Assembly (NCBI GenBank): GCA_021292105.1
Contig: CM037873.1
Coordinates: 11,075,489-11,139,488 of the forward strand
Reading direction: 5' to 3'
Length of the DNA: 64,000 nucleotides
From: Anadara kagoshimensis
Taxonomy: Eukaryota > Mollusca > Bivalvia > Arcoida > Arcidae
The notes beneath the pieces were generated by a model. It ran no database searches. It saw only the letters and a list, made by a program, of their open reading frames with translations, and was not told the origin of the DNA. Every line of letters begins with the position of its first letter. The stretch's first letter is position 1. The translations under genes were made by a program, and so were the position numbers. Below are positions 1 to 11,639 of the stretch, piece by piece.

Positions 1-784
1 TGTAGAACGGAATGAGTTTGATGCACACACAACAGTACAGTTTTATTTTTTAAATTACTATGATGTACTGGTACCTTAATAAATCAAGAGTGTGTTAACA
101 CTGTTAGCTACTCAGACTTTAATTGGTACATTTTTTAAGTTTTTTGCATGTTTAAATTTTTATATTTTTTTTCTTCCAAAAAATGAAAATAGAGATAGCA
201 TTGCTATTTTATCATGAAAAGGACTGTTAATCAGTATAACACCTACATTATGTGTTACTATGACAACGACATGACAACAGTAAGAATAGAATATGCCAAA
301 AATACAAAGAATTTGTTATGTAATAACAGAAATTAGTTTGATTTAGCAGATTAATCAATAATTTGTGTTAGAATTTGCCATCAGATGCTCGACTTGAATG
401 ATTAGGTCATTATAGACGTGAAATCGGGCGGAAAATTATCACACATTCGTGTTATTACTTTCTTCTTTTATTCATATATTTTATAGATGAAATTTCTTTG
501 GAAAAAGTCATTTTTATACAGGCTAGTTAATTTGAATTTTGCATCTATTGAACATAAAAATTAATTAAAGTCTAACATTAGTCTTTGATGTTTAGACAGG
601 TGTAAAATGCTTAATTTATAATAGACAGTATATATCACCAACTAATATTAGTTTAAATTCCTTCAAAATCAGCCATTTACACACGAGAATGGTTTGTTTT
701 CCCACTTTTTCCATTTCAGATTTTTCAGTAAAACTTAGTTTGGAGGTTGGTAATATTTAGATTTGTAGTTATGCTTGAGTTTCG
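1..784. other. Non-coding AT-rich stretch
   Basis: No gene or recognisable repeat is seen here. The sequence is AT-rich, with stops in all frames and short T and A runs. Confidence 0.5.
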
Positions 785-1320
785 TATCGCTAGGTCAAGG
801 TAAAGACCACTGATGCTATCAACAGAAAATTGGGTTCCAATCAGATTTGAGAGTTTTTATTTAAACTTTGTTGCTTTTTACAAGTTTCTTGCTTGGAATT
901 TATTTTCAGGTCACTAGGTCAAAGGTCCAGGACAATGACACTAGATACAAGATTATTTTCCAAACAGTAACTTCAGTTCAATTCAAGAGTTTTTATTGGC
1001 ACAGGCTGACCAATCAATTCTATTAATTTTTTCAGAATGGTACATTTTTAATGAGCAAAACTATAATCTTGGTACATTTTTAACGCATGATGTTATAATG
1101 TTGGTACATTTATGCATCCATTCAAAACCAGACAAATCTGTCAAATTGGTCAGCCTGTTGACACTTGATACAAGGTTTTCTTATGAAAAGATCTTAGATC
1201 TTTCTTTGGGTTGATTTTGAGATCACTAGGTCAAAGTCCATAGGCCATTGATACTATATATACACAATTGGTATCACTGCTCTGTTTCAAATTATCACAG
1301 CTAAGCTCTTGTAAAATAAA
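785..1320. repeat. Degenerate dispersed repeat with 'ctaggtcaa' motif
   Basis: Three diverged units share a 'cactaggtcaaagg' core followed by a 'gatac...' stretch, with cores near 790, 914 and 1225. The same core recurs in the tandem array at 51.0-52.2 kb, so this looks like an old copy of that dispersed family. No coding potential is visible; short open frames here have no protein-like composition. Confidence 0.5.
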
Positions 1321-1380
1321 ATTTTAGCAAAACACTTGCTGCTACTGTGTGATAAATGAGCTGCTTTGAGCTAATGATGT

Positions 1381-1445
1381 ATCATGAGAAATAAAAAAAA
1401 TAAGTAAAATAAAACATTTAAAAAAAATAATAAGATAAAAATAAA
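1381..1445. repeat. A-rich simple sequence
   Basis: A low-complexity run of A with scattered T and G. It has no other structure. Confidence 0.6.
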
Positions 1446-1526
1446 AGTGTTCCCAATGACACTTGTACCAAGAGTAAACATTGAATGTCTCTTGTCAGAT
1501 ATTATTTCAGTATACCGGTACATGTA

Positions 1527-1716
1527 CAGTCCAATCTGACTTAAAGGCCACCTCTATATAAGGACCACCTGCTTATAAAGGTCGGTAGAATTGTATCCCA
1601 ATTGTTCTTTATTCATATTATCTGACCACCTGAACATAAAGACCACTTTTACTGGTTCCCTTGGGTGGTATTTACAGACAGGTTTGATGGGTGGCCTTTA
1701 TAGACATGTTTGACTG
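1527..1716. mobile_element. TA-flanked MITE, family C (190 bp)
   Basis: The element starts CAGTCCAATCTGACTTAAAG and ends in the inverted counterpart (…CCTTTATAGACATGTTTGACTG). A TA dinucleotide lies on each side (1525-1526 and 1717-1718). Related copies with the same ends lie at 34056-34203 and 35840-36014. TA target duplication plus a CAGT terminus is typical of non-autonomous Tc1/mariner-superfamily elements. The body repeats 'aaaggccac' and encodes nothing. Confidence 0.75.
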
Positions 1717-1845
1717 TACATGCAATAAGTGATTTTGAATTAAAGAAGATTGTGACAGATAGAGGATGCATTATATTTATATTTGTGATGTTTTAATGTA
1801 CTTTAACTCTGCTTGAGACCAAATGTAATTATAAAAGTATAATTA

Positions 1846-2725
1846 CAGTTGACTCTCGTTATCTCGAAATCGACGGGGAAATGCAAAAAGTTTGATTTAT
1901 CTGGAGTTCGAGATAACCGATGTTAAAAACGACAACAAAAAGGAAGTAACTCGTACACGCCTACCGGAAGTCGCTTTCGGTTTTATCTTGTCAAACTGTA
2001 TATTGCCGGTTTCTCCTATATCGTATGTATTCAAATATGATATATAAAAACTGCATTATTTATTATTTGCATTTATAATTGAGAATGTAGTATATAAAAA
2101 ATCAGGAGATTATCTGTTACTTGTTATTAGTCGACAAATAGTGAAGTCCGCTTTGGTCTCCATACCAGTTTCGCTTTGTGTACTTTAATCATCCCAAGCT
2201 TCTGGTTGTATTGAGTAATATTCACATCACACGTTTTCGGAAGCCATGTTCAGCTTGGCAGTAATTATAACACCTGCTAATCCCCATGATGGTTTAATTG
2301 CTTATGCAAGGGATAATTATTGAGGGCTTAAGGAAATTGGGAGGTCAGTGCAATGTTGTAATTTTAAAATCAACACGAGGCCGACAGTCAAATATTTTAT
2401 TTGTGTCAGAATGTGTTTTTTCTACCAAAAAATCTGTAGGCGCTGACAAATTTGATTTCTCAAAATTTTTTGTTCGAGTAACAAATTAATTTTCCTAAAT
2501 TTTTTGTTCGAGTTAACAAATTTAATTTTCCTAAATTTTTTGTTCGAGTTAACAAGTGTAAATTTCCTAGGATTTTCATTCAAGGGGACGAAAATATTGT
2601 TCGACATATTCGAGATATCCGAGTTCGAGATAACCGGAGTGATTTTGGTTTAATAAAGAACAACTCTGTTCGGACTTTTTAAAAAAGTTCGAGATATCCG
2701 AGTTCGAAATAACGAGATTCAACTG
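1846..2725. mobile_element. Non-autonomous TA-target DNA transposon (pogo/Tigger-like ends)
   Basis: The left end CAGTTGACTCTCGTTATCTC and the right end are inverted repeats of about 24 bp with two mismatches. TA flanks the element at 1844-1845 and 2726-2727. The motif 'gttcgagataaccg' recurs inward from both ends (near 1906, 2610 and 2690). No transposase frame is present, so it is a deletion derivative or MITE of about 880 bp. The CAGT start and TA target suit the Tc1/mariner superfamily, and the TIR sequence resembles pogo/Tigger elements; that family assignment is from memory. Confidence 0.75.
2460..2570. repeat. 36-bp tandem repeat inside the TIR element
   Basis: About three units of 'ttttttgttcgagttaacaa' plus an AT-rich spacer follow each other with a 36-bp period. 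They lie inside the 1846-2725 element and share its 'gttcgag' motif. Confidence 0.7.
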
Positions 2726-2925
2726 TACTTTATTGTGACGTTACTCATCTCTTACTTATGCCTCATCTGTTTGACGTCATTGATTGGCTGCTCCAGGGAT
2801 TGGAAATGCCTGTTGTACATGACGGTGTTTTAAACTTATTTCAGGATTAAAAATCCAAAATAAAATTTTAAAAAAGTGAAATATTAATATAACAATTGAA
2901 CTGTTTAGAAATAGCGCTTATAATA

Positions 2926-3007
2926 AACTTCCATTGTTGTGCAAAGCAAACTTATCATAATGCTCTAACATGCATCATTCAGTTTGCATTGCACAGAAAT
3001 GGAAGTT
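2926..3007. other. 82-nt imperfect hairpin
   Basis: The left arm AACTTCCATTGTTGTGCAAA and the right arm, read as reverse complement (AACTTCCATTTCTGTGCAAT), pair over about 27 bp with roughly four mismatches around a loop of about 28 nt. The size and shape fit a microRNA precursor or a small fold-back element. I recognise no known mature microRNA in either arm. Confidence 0.5.
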
Positions 3008-3104
3008 ATGACACGTACTATAAATGCAATTACTAGACAGTTAAATATAAAAATAAAATATTTGGTTATAAATTGTTTTATGTTGTATCAAATGATGTGA
3101 TTGT

Positions 3105-3275
3105 AAATCAAAAACAAACATACCATTCCATGTCCACATCACAATCCCAAAGCAAAGTAAAAACTTTGAAACGGGCAAATAAAGTTAAACACATGATCTT
3201 CCACAAGGATAGTGAGGCCACCTCTTGTTTAGCTAGCTACTCCTGCCTTGTGTGTAAAATAATGATATCAATTTG
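3105..3275 (+). repeat. Dispersed short repeat, family B, copy 1
   Basis: It begins with 'aatcaaaaacaaacata', carries 'caaagcaaagtaaaaacttt' in the middle and 'gtttagctagctac' near the end. Copies on both strands occur at about 11965, 12970, 28500, 38440, 52890 and 56885. There is no clear tRNA promoter and no convincing TIR, so the class is open (short SINE-like or MITE-like). Confidence 0.7.
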
Positions 3276-5659
3276 TTAAAATGTAAAACATTTAAAACAA
3301 TAGAACAGACAAACAAATATACAGAATTAATACCAGCACTGTATGAGATGAAATATTAGCAGTAGGAAACTTTCGCAGTTATGATCTTCTAAACTATTTG
3401 ACGGTTCTGACTGTAGGTAAAGTGAACCAAGGCAAATAAGAAGATATACTCATGACACAAGTGTCACTGTGAAAATGGTAAATATTTCTTCTTCACGGAT
3501 GTTTCTTCTTATATAGCACAAAACAGTAACGCAACAATGTAATGTCATCCCCCGTCAACATCTGTGTTAAAAATTAAAGTGTCAATATGGAGAATTGTAC
3601 TAAAGATTTTAAAGTTTATACCCCTTAAACCTAAAACAAAATAAAATTTAATCATTATAATTAAATTTCACTCAATAAAATCTGGTATTGATCTCAATAA
3701 TGTCCAAAAACTGTATTGCTTTTACTAATTAAATGCACTTTTGATGCCTGTTTTCTTTGTGCACTCAGTATTACATCATTCCAAGTCAACATCTCCTAAT
3801 TGATTTTGTATAATGTCAGAATTTGGTTTGCTTAATGTAAACTTTAAAAAAAAGACAAGGCGGAGCAGCTGATTGCTAAAAATACTGAATATAAATGTCA
3901 CGTTGAGTGTTTAAAGTAATACTTAGAATTTACAAACAGTTTGACTGGGCTCACAGTTTTAGGAGCCATTTTCCAAAATTTGTTAAACTATAGTCTTTTT
4001 AGAAGTATTTTTCACAAAAGTGTTAAAATCCATTTGTTTTTGAAAGAATTTCTCGAAAAAGTAATAGCCAAATGATCATAAAAAATTGAACAATGTCAGA
4101 GTGGAAGTGCTTTACATTGGAAATTTAAAATTTACAAGTGACTTGGTCTCATTGAAAAAATGAAATGTTTTACATTTTATTGCACTAAAAAGCTTTATGA
4201 CCATGGCACTGAATTAATCCTATCAATTGAAACTAAAGTCCAGAAGTATTTATTTATCTTGGCCATAACCATGTAGCTCACCTGTCTAAAGTACAGAACA
4301 CATTATTTACACTTATGTACATCATATTTTGGAAAACCTTGTGGTGAGAGCTTCACCACATACATAAAATGTAAAAAGTTACAGGTTAATTTTTGAATGT
4401 TTTTTAACTACAGTAGATTTGAAATCATTCTAGACTGTTTTCCTGACATTTTTTTTCAGATTGCTTCATTTTGTACAAAAACAATAATTTAAAAATAGTT
4501 TTAAAATGTTTTAAATCTGTCTTTTTTCAGTTTATGGAAACTTTAAACTACTAAACACTGTCAATCTTGAAGTTCAAATTACATAGTGAATCTGAATTTA
4601 AGTAATAAATACATAACGTAATGTGCAAGTTGCATGATCTGTGAATGATGAATCGCATTCAGTTTTATAAAAACATATGTGTATCTAAATTTGATAACTA
4701 TCAGCGTTTTCCAGCATCGGGGAAAATCAATAAGATTTCTTAACAAACTTACCCTCCAATTGACAGCTTTAAATAAAATAGTACAAAGAAAATGGTTGAA
4801 AATAAACCTTGTGTTTGTTGTTAGAATTGACATCAAATATTGTAACATCTGTGTTAAGCACGAGTATTAATTTTTATTAATTAAACATTGATTTATCATC
4901 ATGCTCTTCCTGTGTGTATACTTTTATCTGAAGTGACTCAGGAAGTGGTTAAGTTAATTTAAGTCTTCAAATTCAAAGCATTTCCCTGACATGAGTTTTT
5001 GATCCGGGACAACTGTATATGTAAAACTGTTTTTATTTTGTGTCACCTAGCAACTACAAATGCCATAAGGCCAGAATTGGGTGTCTCCTTTTCAGAGGTC
5101 AAATACTCTTAAATATTTGGACACCACAATTTTTCATAAATGTTTAATTATCAAATTTCACTTGAAAATTAAACTATTATAACCTGTCCAAAAACTTAAA
5201 AGAAATACAGTTTGTAAAAGTCTTAAGTCTGATCTGAGGGTACACAGTGGTATTGTTTTAATTCTTTCTACTATGTTGTATTTTTAATTGGCGGATATTA
5301 TTACCACATTTTTTTATACCTGTATTATACTTCATACATCGATTGATTAGGATTAAATAGTCAAATTTACAATTAAATCCAAATTTTATTGATTTTGAAA
5401 TGATAAAATATTTAAATGACATCTTTTAAAAATAGCCTTTTAAAAATCACTGTCTTAAATGATGGACAATCCAACCCATTATGGTGAAAACAAAATGGCA
5501 GATCCAAAAACGTATTTATGTTTTTGATCAAAATGTTGTGTTCATATGTGACCAATATGACAAATTCCTTTTATTTGTACTTTAATTATCACTAAACTGG
5601 TGTATTTAAGCCATTATAACGTTTTAAAGCCAACATATATAAAAACGTAATAAAACACT
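3276..5659. other. Long AT-rich stretch without genes
   Basis: No gene, RNA or clear repeat is seen in about 2.4 kb. Short open frames around 4.6-4.9 kb lie on both strands over the same bases and have no recognisable protein signal. Confidence 0.5.
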
Positions 5660-5691
5660 ATGTGGCAATAACACATTTGTTATTGCCACAT
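5660..5691. other. Perfect 14-bp stem hairpin
   Basis: ATGTGGCAATAACA, a four-base loop (CATT) and the exact reverse complement form a perfect stem. A further half copy ('tggggcaataacca') follows directly. Its function is unknown; it may be the core of a decayed fold-back element. Confidence 0.7.
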
Positions 5692-5733
5692 ATGGGGCAA
5701 TAACCATTTCGTTCTTAATTACTGTACTCCACT

Positions 5734-5968
5734 TAGGCAAACAACATGACTTGTCCACCTGACCTTCAGTTCAAATATTTATCATGGACCAGTACAATTA
5801 CATAACACTATAGGGATGACAGATATTTATTTTGACTCTATCAGGAAAATCATGTATTGTATGTGTATTAACTGTGAATCCTAACACTACCCATGTATAG
5901 GGTGGGTCCTCCTATATGAATATTCCTAGTGAAAGGTCAAGAGACAAGTCTCTCTTGTTTGTCTATAC
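5734..5968. mobile_element. MITE family D, copy 1
   Basis: The left end 'ttaggcaaacaacatgactt' and the right end (…'gtttgtctata') are inverted repeats, with 'gacctt…aaata' extending the TIR to about 45 bp in better copies. The same structure recurs at 18229-18454 and about 39170-39405. The interior has shared motifs ('ctgtgaatcctaacactacc') but no coding frame. Confidence 0.65.
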
Positions 5969-6545
5969 CTTCACTTACATTGGCATTTTGTATTTGACTC
6001 AAGACATTCATCAAGTTTTAAGTATTAATTTGATTGTATAACCCAGACCAAAGAATAAATATACAATTCTATATCAATCAGTTGACATATTTTACCAGAT
6101 ATATACGGTGCATGTATTGTAAACCTCTAGGAGATTGGATGATATTACGAGTTTCCATATCTGTCTCCAAGTTTTATTGGATAGCTGTCTACCATTCAGA
6201 TATGCATTATTCTAGAGTATTAAGACAAATTAAATTAGTTGGATATCGTGAGGTATACTTTAACCACTGTTATTTCAGATTATTCTGCGGAGATGTTGAA
6301 TTATCAAAGCGTGATTGACAGGATCGATCTACCATCTGATATATATCTGTCTACCATTTTAACCTACTTCTTTATTATTGAAGAAATGTCAAATTTCCAG
6401 TCTTAAAAATTGATTTGTTTCTAGTTTTATCTTATATTAAGCTTTTATTGCCTCAAATATTTTACTCAGAATGTAATTATGTCTGTTGTGTATAACAGTT
6501 TATATAACCTACAGAATGGCAACTTGTTTCAAGTTTTCTTTTTAA

Positions 6546-7150
6546 CGAGGTCTATGTATTATGACCAACCGTCACTGACTTCATCTTTTGTATACACCTT
6601 CCAGACATTGCAAACTTGTGTTAAAATATCCTTTATCAGGTCTATGAATTATAACCAACCATAAGTGACTTCATCTTTTGTTTACAGCTTCTAGAAATTG
6701 TAAAATTGTTTTAAAATATTCTGAACTAGGTCTATGAATTATGACCAACCATAAGTGACTTCATCTTTTGTATACAGCTTCCAGAAATTGTAAAATTGTT
6801 TTAAAATATTCTGAACTAGGTCTATGTATTATGACCAACCATCACTGACTTCATCTTTTGTATACTGCTTCCAGAAATTGTAAAATTGTTTTAAAATATT
6901 CTGAACCAGGTCTATGAATTATGACCAACCATAAGTTACTGCATATTTTGTATACAGCTTCCAGAAATTGTAAACTTGTTTTAAAATATTCTGAAGGAGG
7001 TGTATGCATTACGACAACCAACAATAACTGCATCTTTCATATGCAGCTTCCAGACATTGCAAACTTGTGTTAAAATATCCTTTATCAGGTCTATGAATTA
7101 TGATTTACCAGGTCTATAAATTATGACCAACCATAAGTGACTGCATCTTT
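6546..7150. repeat. 90-bp tandem array, about 6-7 units
   Basis: 'aggtctatgaattatgacca' recurs at a 90-bp spacing (about 6547, 6638, 6728, 6818, 6908, 6998 and 7087). Each unit continues with 'cttttgtatacagcttccag' and an AT-rich segment. The period is steady until the last, partial unit. 90 is divisible by 3, so short frames stay open across units by chance. Confidence 0.85.
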
Positions 7151-7506
7151 CAAATACATGTATGTAATTTCTAGAAATTTTAAACTTGTTTAAAATAGCC
7201 TTAACCAGGGCCAGGTTGATCAAAACTCTGTCAGCTTAAACTAACTGCTTCGAGAAAATTTCAAAATGTTGTTAAAATTATTTTATATCAAAATACAATG
7301 CTGACCTTAACTGTATCTATTTGATAATAACAATTGTTCAAATTGACTTTTGAATAGAAATTTTAGAAATATTCCCTTAAACACAAAATGCAACTTTTTG
7401 CATATCAAATGGTAGCTAACAGAGCTTTGAATAACTGGCCCAAGATCTATGAATTATGGCAGACGTCACTACAGATAATGATGTCAAATTGATGTATATA
7501 ATTTGA
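7151..7506. other. Non-coding stretch
   Basis: Decayed remains of the 90-bp array run to about 7210, then AT-rich sequence with nothing recognisable. Confidence 0.4.
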
Positions 7507-7785
7507 ATTTCTGGCACCATATTTATTTCCAATAGATTTGACTTAAGATATCGTTTTCTTGATGCTAATGCAAATATAGATTGTAATTGTCCTAATGGGA
7601 TTCCAGTCTTGTATTGCATATTAAGACACGGCTTACCAATAGCCATTGCAGATAATGACATCTTACTTGATCCAGACAATTTAAATACATGTATGCATAT
7701 GGCACCATTCTTACATATTGAAACATATTTTTATGCCACTGAAATCGAAATTGAAGCTATAAATAGCATTTACATAGAAGTGTAA
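7507..7785 (+). pseudogene. Possible ankyrin-repeat coding remnant or orphan exon
   Basis: An open frame of about 92 codons without an early ATG ends in a stop at 7783-7785. Near its middle it reads FLDANANIDCNCPNG then IPVLYCILRHGLPIAI. This fits the ankyrin consensus: a helix ending in L-[DE]-A-[GN]-A-[ND]-[IV], then a turn with NG, then L..[AC][IL]..G...I. Only one repeat is visible, and the downstream part looks random. A sequence resembling a 3' splice site ('atttatttccaatag') precedes it. It could be a stray exon, a retained fragment of an ankyrin gene, or chance. The match rests on my recall of the consensus, not on a search. Confidence 0.3.
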
Positions 7786-8206
7786 TTTTCATTGGTTACG
7801 TAATTGCCTTTTACAGTGTTTTAGCTTAAATCAAATATAAAAATTTACTACTGAACTTAACAATGAGGATGTAAAGCCCTGTGTTATTTTGGTGCAGTTG
7901 AGGGTAATATTAAGTGCTAACATTAAACTATTGCTAAATTGTTATTCTCAAATATTGTGGGTTATTAAGTAGCAGTGTTCAAGGATTATGGTATATCCTG
8001 TTGTATTTTGCTGTCAAAACTAAACATGATGGTCCATTCATTGCTATTTCAGAGAAAAGTAAGAAAACAGAAAATAGAAAAATGCAGATCACATATTTGT
8101 TTCATTAATGCAATTTTCAAATCAATGGCTTCAATAATATAGCTAAATTGTGACATCAATTTTAAGTATTGCTGTTGTTATATAAATCCCTCCTCTGTAG
8201 GAAAAC

Positions 8207-8526
8207 CACTGCGGTAGCTCAGTTGGTAGAGTGCTCGCTCTGTAAGTGGAAGGTCGTGGGTTCGAACCCCGGCCGGGTCTGACCCAAGACTTAAAAGTGG
8301 GTAGTGACTGTTCTTTAGCCAAGCACTTGGCATTACGAAATAAAAATCACGGTTCTTTCGGATGGAAACTTAAAAAAAACGAGGTCCCGTGTCACCCTGC
8401 TGTATAATGCCATAAGCGCAACGCACAGGCAAAATTTCTGCACCTTTGCCTATAGCTGGCAACGTCTCGATATAAGTGAAATATTCTTGACTGGGACGTT
8501 AAACACCATTACTCAACTCAACTCAA
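8207..8526 (+). mobile_element. SINE family 1: full-length tRNA-derived SINE with target-site duplication
   Basis: The head has RNA polymerase III boxes: A box 'tagctcagttggtagag' and B box 'ggttcgaaccc'. A body of about 230 bp follows and ends in an ACTCA-type simple tail. The 14-bp duplication CTCTGTAGGAAAAC flanks it at 8193-8206 and 8527-8540 without mismatch, which implies a fairly recent insertion. The acceptor stem does not close, so this is not a functional tRNA. Related copies on either strand lie at about 26276, 33405, 35455, 46266 and in two pieces around 45950 and 47156. Confidence 0.9.
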
Positions 8527-8644
8527 CTCTGTAGGAAAACACTTCTTTCAAAATATAACAGGGTACCTCCACCTCCTTTCTTTCAAAACTGAGTTCATTA
8601 TTTTAGTCTTTAGAGCTTCTGAAATTACTTGAAATATTTCTGTT

Positions 8645-8905
8645 GACTAACAAGTGTTTACCCCTGTAAATGATGACCAGGTAAGATTTCTTCTCACAGC
8701 CTCTCTTACCAGCATTATTCTAGCTGTAGTCATTACTATACCTGTGTTTGACTAACTAGTGTTAGCCCCTGTAAATGATGATCAGTTAAGATTTCTCACA
8801 GCCTATTGTACCAGCATTATTCTAGCTATAGTCATTACCACACCTGTGTTAACCCCTGTAAATGTGACCAGTCAAGATTTTTTGCAGCTTGTCACTCTAG
8901 CGTCA
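8645..8905. repeat. Local tandem duplication, about 2.4 units
   Basis: 'cccctgtaaatgatgaccag' followed by 'ttaccagcattattctagct' appears near 8661, 8766 and 8853, so the units are 105 and 87 bp. No coding frame runs through it. Confidence 0.75.
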
Positions 8906-9662
8906 ACTCTGCCTTAACATAATGAACCTTTTTCAAGTAGCTTGTTAGCCTTGTTTTATATATGGAAATCAAGCAGTTGATTATTACAATTAAGGAACTA
9001 CATGTATATACTCAATAATTGATCAAAAACTTAGAAGTAAATCGAGATTATTGATTCAGCTCAAAGATCTTAAGACACATTTACTCTCTAACTTATTGTT
9101 TTCTTAATAGTCATTGCATAATAATCAGAGAAAGCAGCTTAAAGGTGATCTGTAACAATTATAATTAGCGCATTACTGGGTGATTTACTACTGTGCATTT
9201 AGAATGATCCACAGTAATGTACTCTAGACTATTTCTGCAATGTATCTAAAACTCGTTAGTGTTTTAAAATTCTTAAAATCTCAGATCTTGATAATTTAGT
9301 ACGTTCAATGAACTCACAATGTTTAACTTTTAAAAAATTCTGCTTCTGTTACATAATAATAAAGAATGTCAGTGTTTTTAAGCAGTCGTGTTGTAATTAT
9401 ATAATGTGTAAATCACTGAATAAACTTGTAAAATACTTGTACTAATTGATTCGTGTAAGTTTGAGGATTTTATTTTAGTTTTAGATGTTGTATCCTGTGG
9501 AGCGTAACATTGACTGGTTTTTGTTTTCATTATCTAACATACAGAAGATATATGCCACGTTGTTAATAGAATTATCTCAGATGAATACATTAGTTTACTT
9601 CTACAATAAATACATACGTATAGTTTTCTGATATCTTGTTTAATTTTAAAAGAGCTGCAATA
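8906..9662. other. AT-rich stretch without genes
   Basis: Nothing recognisable is seen on either strand. Confidence 0.5.
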
Positions 9663-9870
9663 CAGACCTGTCAAAAGTTTAACACTTAAGCTAACCAATC
9701 AAAGGGTTATCTCTACCCTTTATTTATAGCATTATATTGACCGTATTTCAACAGCTGCTATCTATCTCTCGGTAGCTTTTGTGGTTCACTAGCTATCCAT
9801 ATTTTGGCCACTCGGTAGTCAAACTAGGACTCCTTTTTGTTAGCTCAGTGTTAAACTTTGGAAAGGTCTG
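9663..9870. mobile_element. MITE family E with TA flanks (208 bp)
   Basis: The left end CAGACCTGTCAAAAGTTTAA and the right end (reverse complement CAGACCTTTCCAAAGTTTAA) form an inverted repeat of about 34 bp, continuing as 'cact…gctaac'. TA lies on both sides (9661-9662 and 9871-9872). No coding capacity. I see no second copy in the window. Confidence 0.75.
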
Positions 9871-10164
9871 TACTGTATATCAGTTTCCACCTTGATTCAG
9901 CTGTAAGGAACTTTGATTTTGTGTCATGCATTATATATCTACATGCATGTTTTGCTGCTTTTTTACACCATGTATGATCTGTATATGTATTATATTTATA
10001 ATTACCATGGTTCCTTGTTTCTGAAGGAGTTAGCTTGTTTCAGTCTCTCACCCAAGTTTGAATTTTCACTGTAAGTGCGTGTCCATGTATTTTTTTCTAC
10101 TGTGTTGTCTCCACATTTATATATATATTGCATGCAACATTGTATTTGTAACAGTGAACTTTAT
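9871..10164. other. AT-rich non-coding stretch
   Basis: No gene or repeat is recognised. Confidence 0.4.
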
Positions 10165-10520
10165 TACTCGCCTTTCAAAGAAAGAGGGGGTATAAAATTT
10201 GAAGTGCTACCTAGTTACTTCTTGTCTTGAGTAATTCTTCAAAACTATGAAGCACTGTTTTTACGAAACTTGGTGTAAAGCATCAGCATTAATAGGAGAT
10301 GTGCATATCATTAACCAGAGTTGCTTTGCTTATTTTCCTGGGAGTTATTGCCCTTTGAACATAAGTGCAAATCACAAAACCTTCTGGGGGGGGTCCTTAT
10401 TCACTGAATTTGCTTGATTGCTAAGTCTTCTAGAAAAATGTTTCCTAAGTATTAGTCCATTAGTGTGTTAGTTCCGAATGGTATAAAAACATTTGTTTGC
10501 CCCCTTGTTTGTTCATTCTA
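10165..10520 (+). repeat. Dispersed repeat fragment ('gagggggtataa' type)
   Basis: It opens with 'cgcctttcaaagaaagaggg' and continues with a stretch ending in 'gagttattgccctttgaaca'. I recognise this style from bivalve dispersed repeats. Both boundaries are uncertain. Confidence 0.4.
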
Positions 10521-11639
10521 TCTAGTACAGTACTGTAAGTCATCATAGCACTTTGTATTAATAAACTGAAATTTTATAGAGTTATAACCATTTAAAATAC
10601 AAGACCTAAAGGGACATCGTGTTAGCCAAAGTCGGTTTTACAGTACTTTGTATATAAAGTCTTCAAAAACACACTTTTGCATGAGGCATTGACCAAGATT
10701 CCCATCATCAGAAAAAATACTACTTAAAATTTTGTCCTACTGGCAGAAAACCCTATTTTATTTATCAAGAAAGTCCACAAGATATCAGACATCTAAAAGT
10801 ATCTTAAATTGTTACATATATTTTAAAATTTTAGTTATATATGAAATAACTTAATTGTCTGTTAGAAATTACGAAAATATACAGATAATCTGTCAGGCTT
10901 GATAAGAGTGTGACTGGTCTAACACAGTCAGGCTTTAGGTGGTAATTATTGTACGATTGTATTTATTGTTTTATCTGAAAAATAAATCCATAAAAGTAAT
11001 AAAATAAGGTATTTGATATTTATTTTATATTTTATTGATAAGTTTTATCAGTTTCACGCAGAGAGATTATCAACTCAAACAAAAATTCAAACATTGATTT
11101 TATTTAAATTGTAAATGCACCTATTACTGATAAGGTACCATGTTTCAGAATTCTGGTTTTATTTATTTATTTATAAGTATAACTTTATATGATAAACACA
11201 CATTTTAATTTTGATTTTACATATTTTTATAAGTATATGACATGTTTCAGAGTTACTAAACTAGCCCATAAATCAATTTACAAGTCATTTACATTATCAT
11301 ACTGCAAATTTGAAAATTTTACCATACAGATTTGAACTTACCGGGGAATTACTTAAAGAAAACTTTGTTTTACTGCCTTGATCTTCTGCGGTCTCCGAAA
11401 ATCCTCCCTGTTGTAGGAGCACACATATGTTTAGTTAAACTTTGCAGATATAAAGTTGTTTAACAAGAAAGCAATGGAAGCTAAAACATGAATATTATAT
11501 TTCTTTCTGATATTTCCTACAACTTTTCAATTGAAAATTGCCTGCAAGAATTTCTTAGCTTCTCTCCTTTTTGTCAATCTCTTAGCTTTTTACTTGCAAT
11601 AAGACAAAACTCTGATTTTATTTTTTCCATTGTCCTTGG
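10521..11639. other. AT-rich stretch without genes
   Basis: Only A/T-rich simple sequence is present, for example 'tttatttatttataag' near 11160. No coding signal is seen. Confidence 0.5.

Noticed and set aside
7416-7679. 87-codon minus-strand frame
   Set aside because: It lies opposite the ankyrin-like plus-strand frame, and its start lacks context; the plus-strand reading has the better family resemblance.
8207-8280. Possible functional tRNA gene
   Set aside because: A and B boxes are good, but the acceptor stem does not pair and the unit continues into a SINE body with a target-site duplication.
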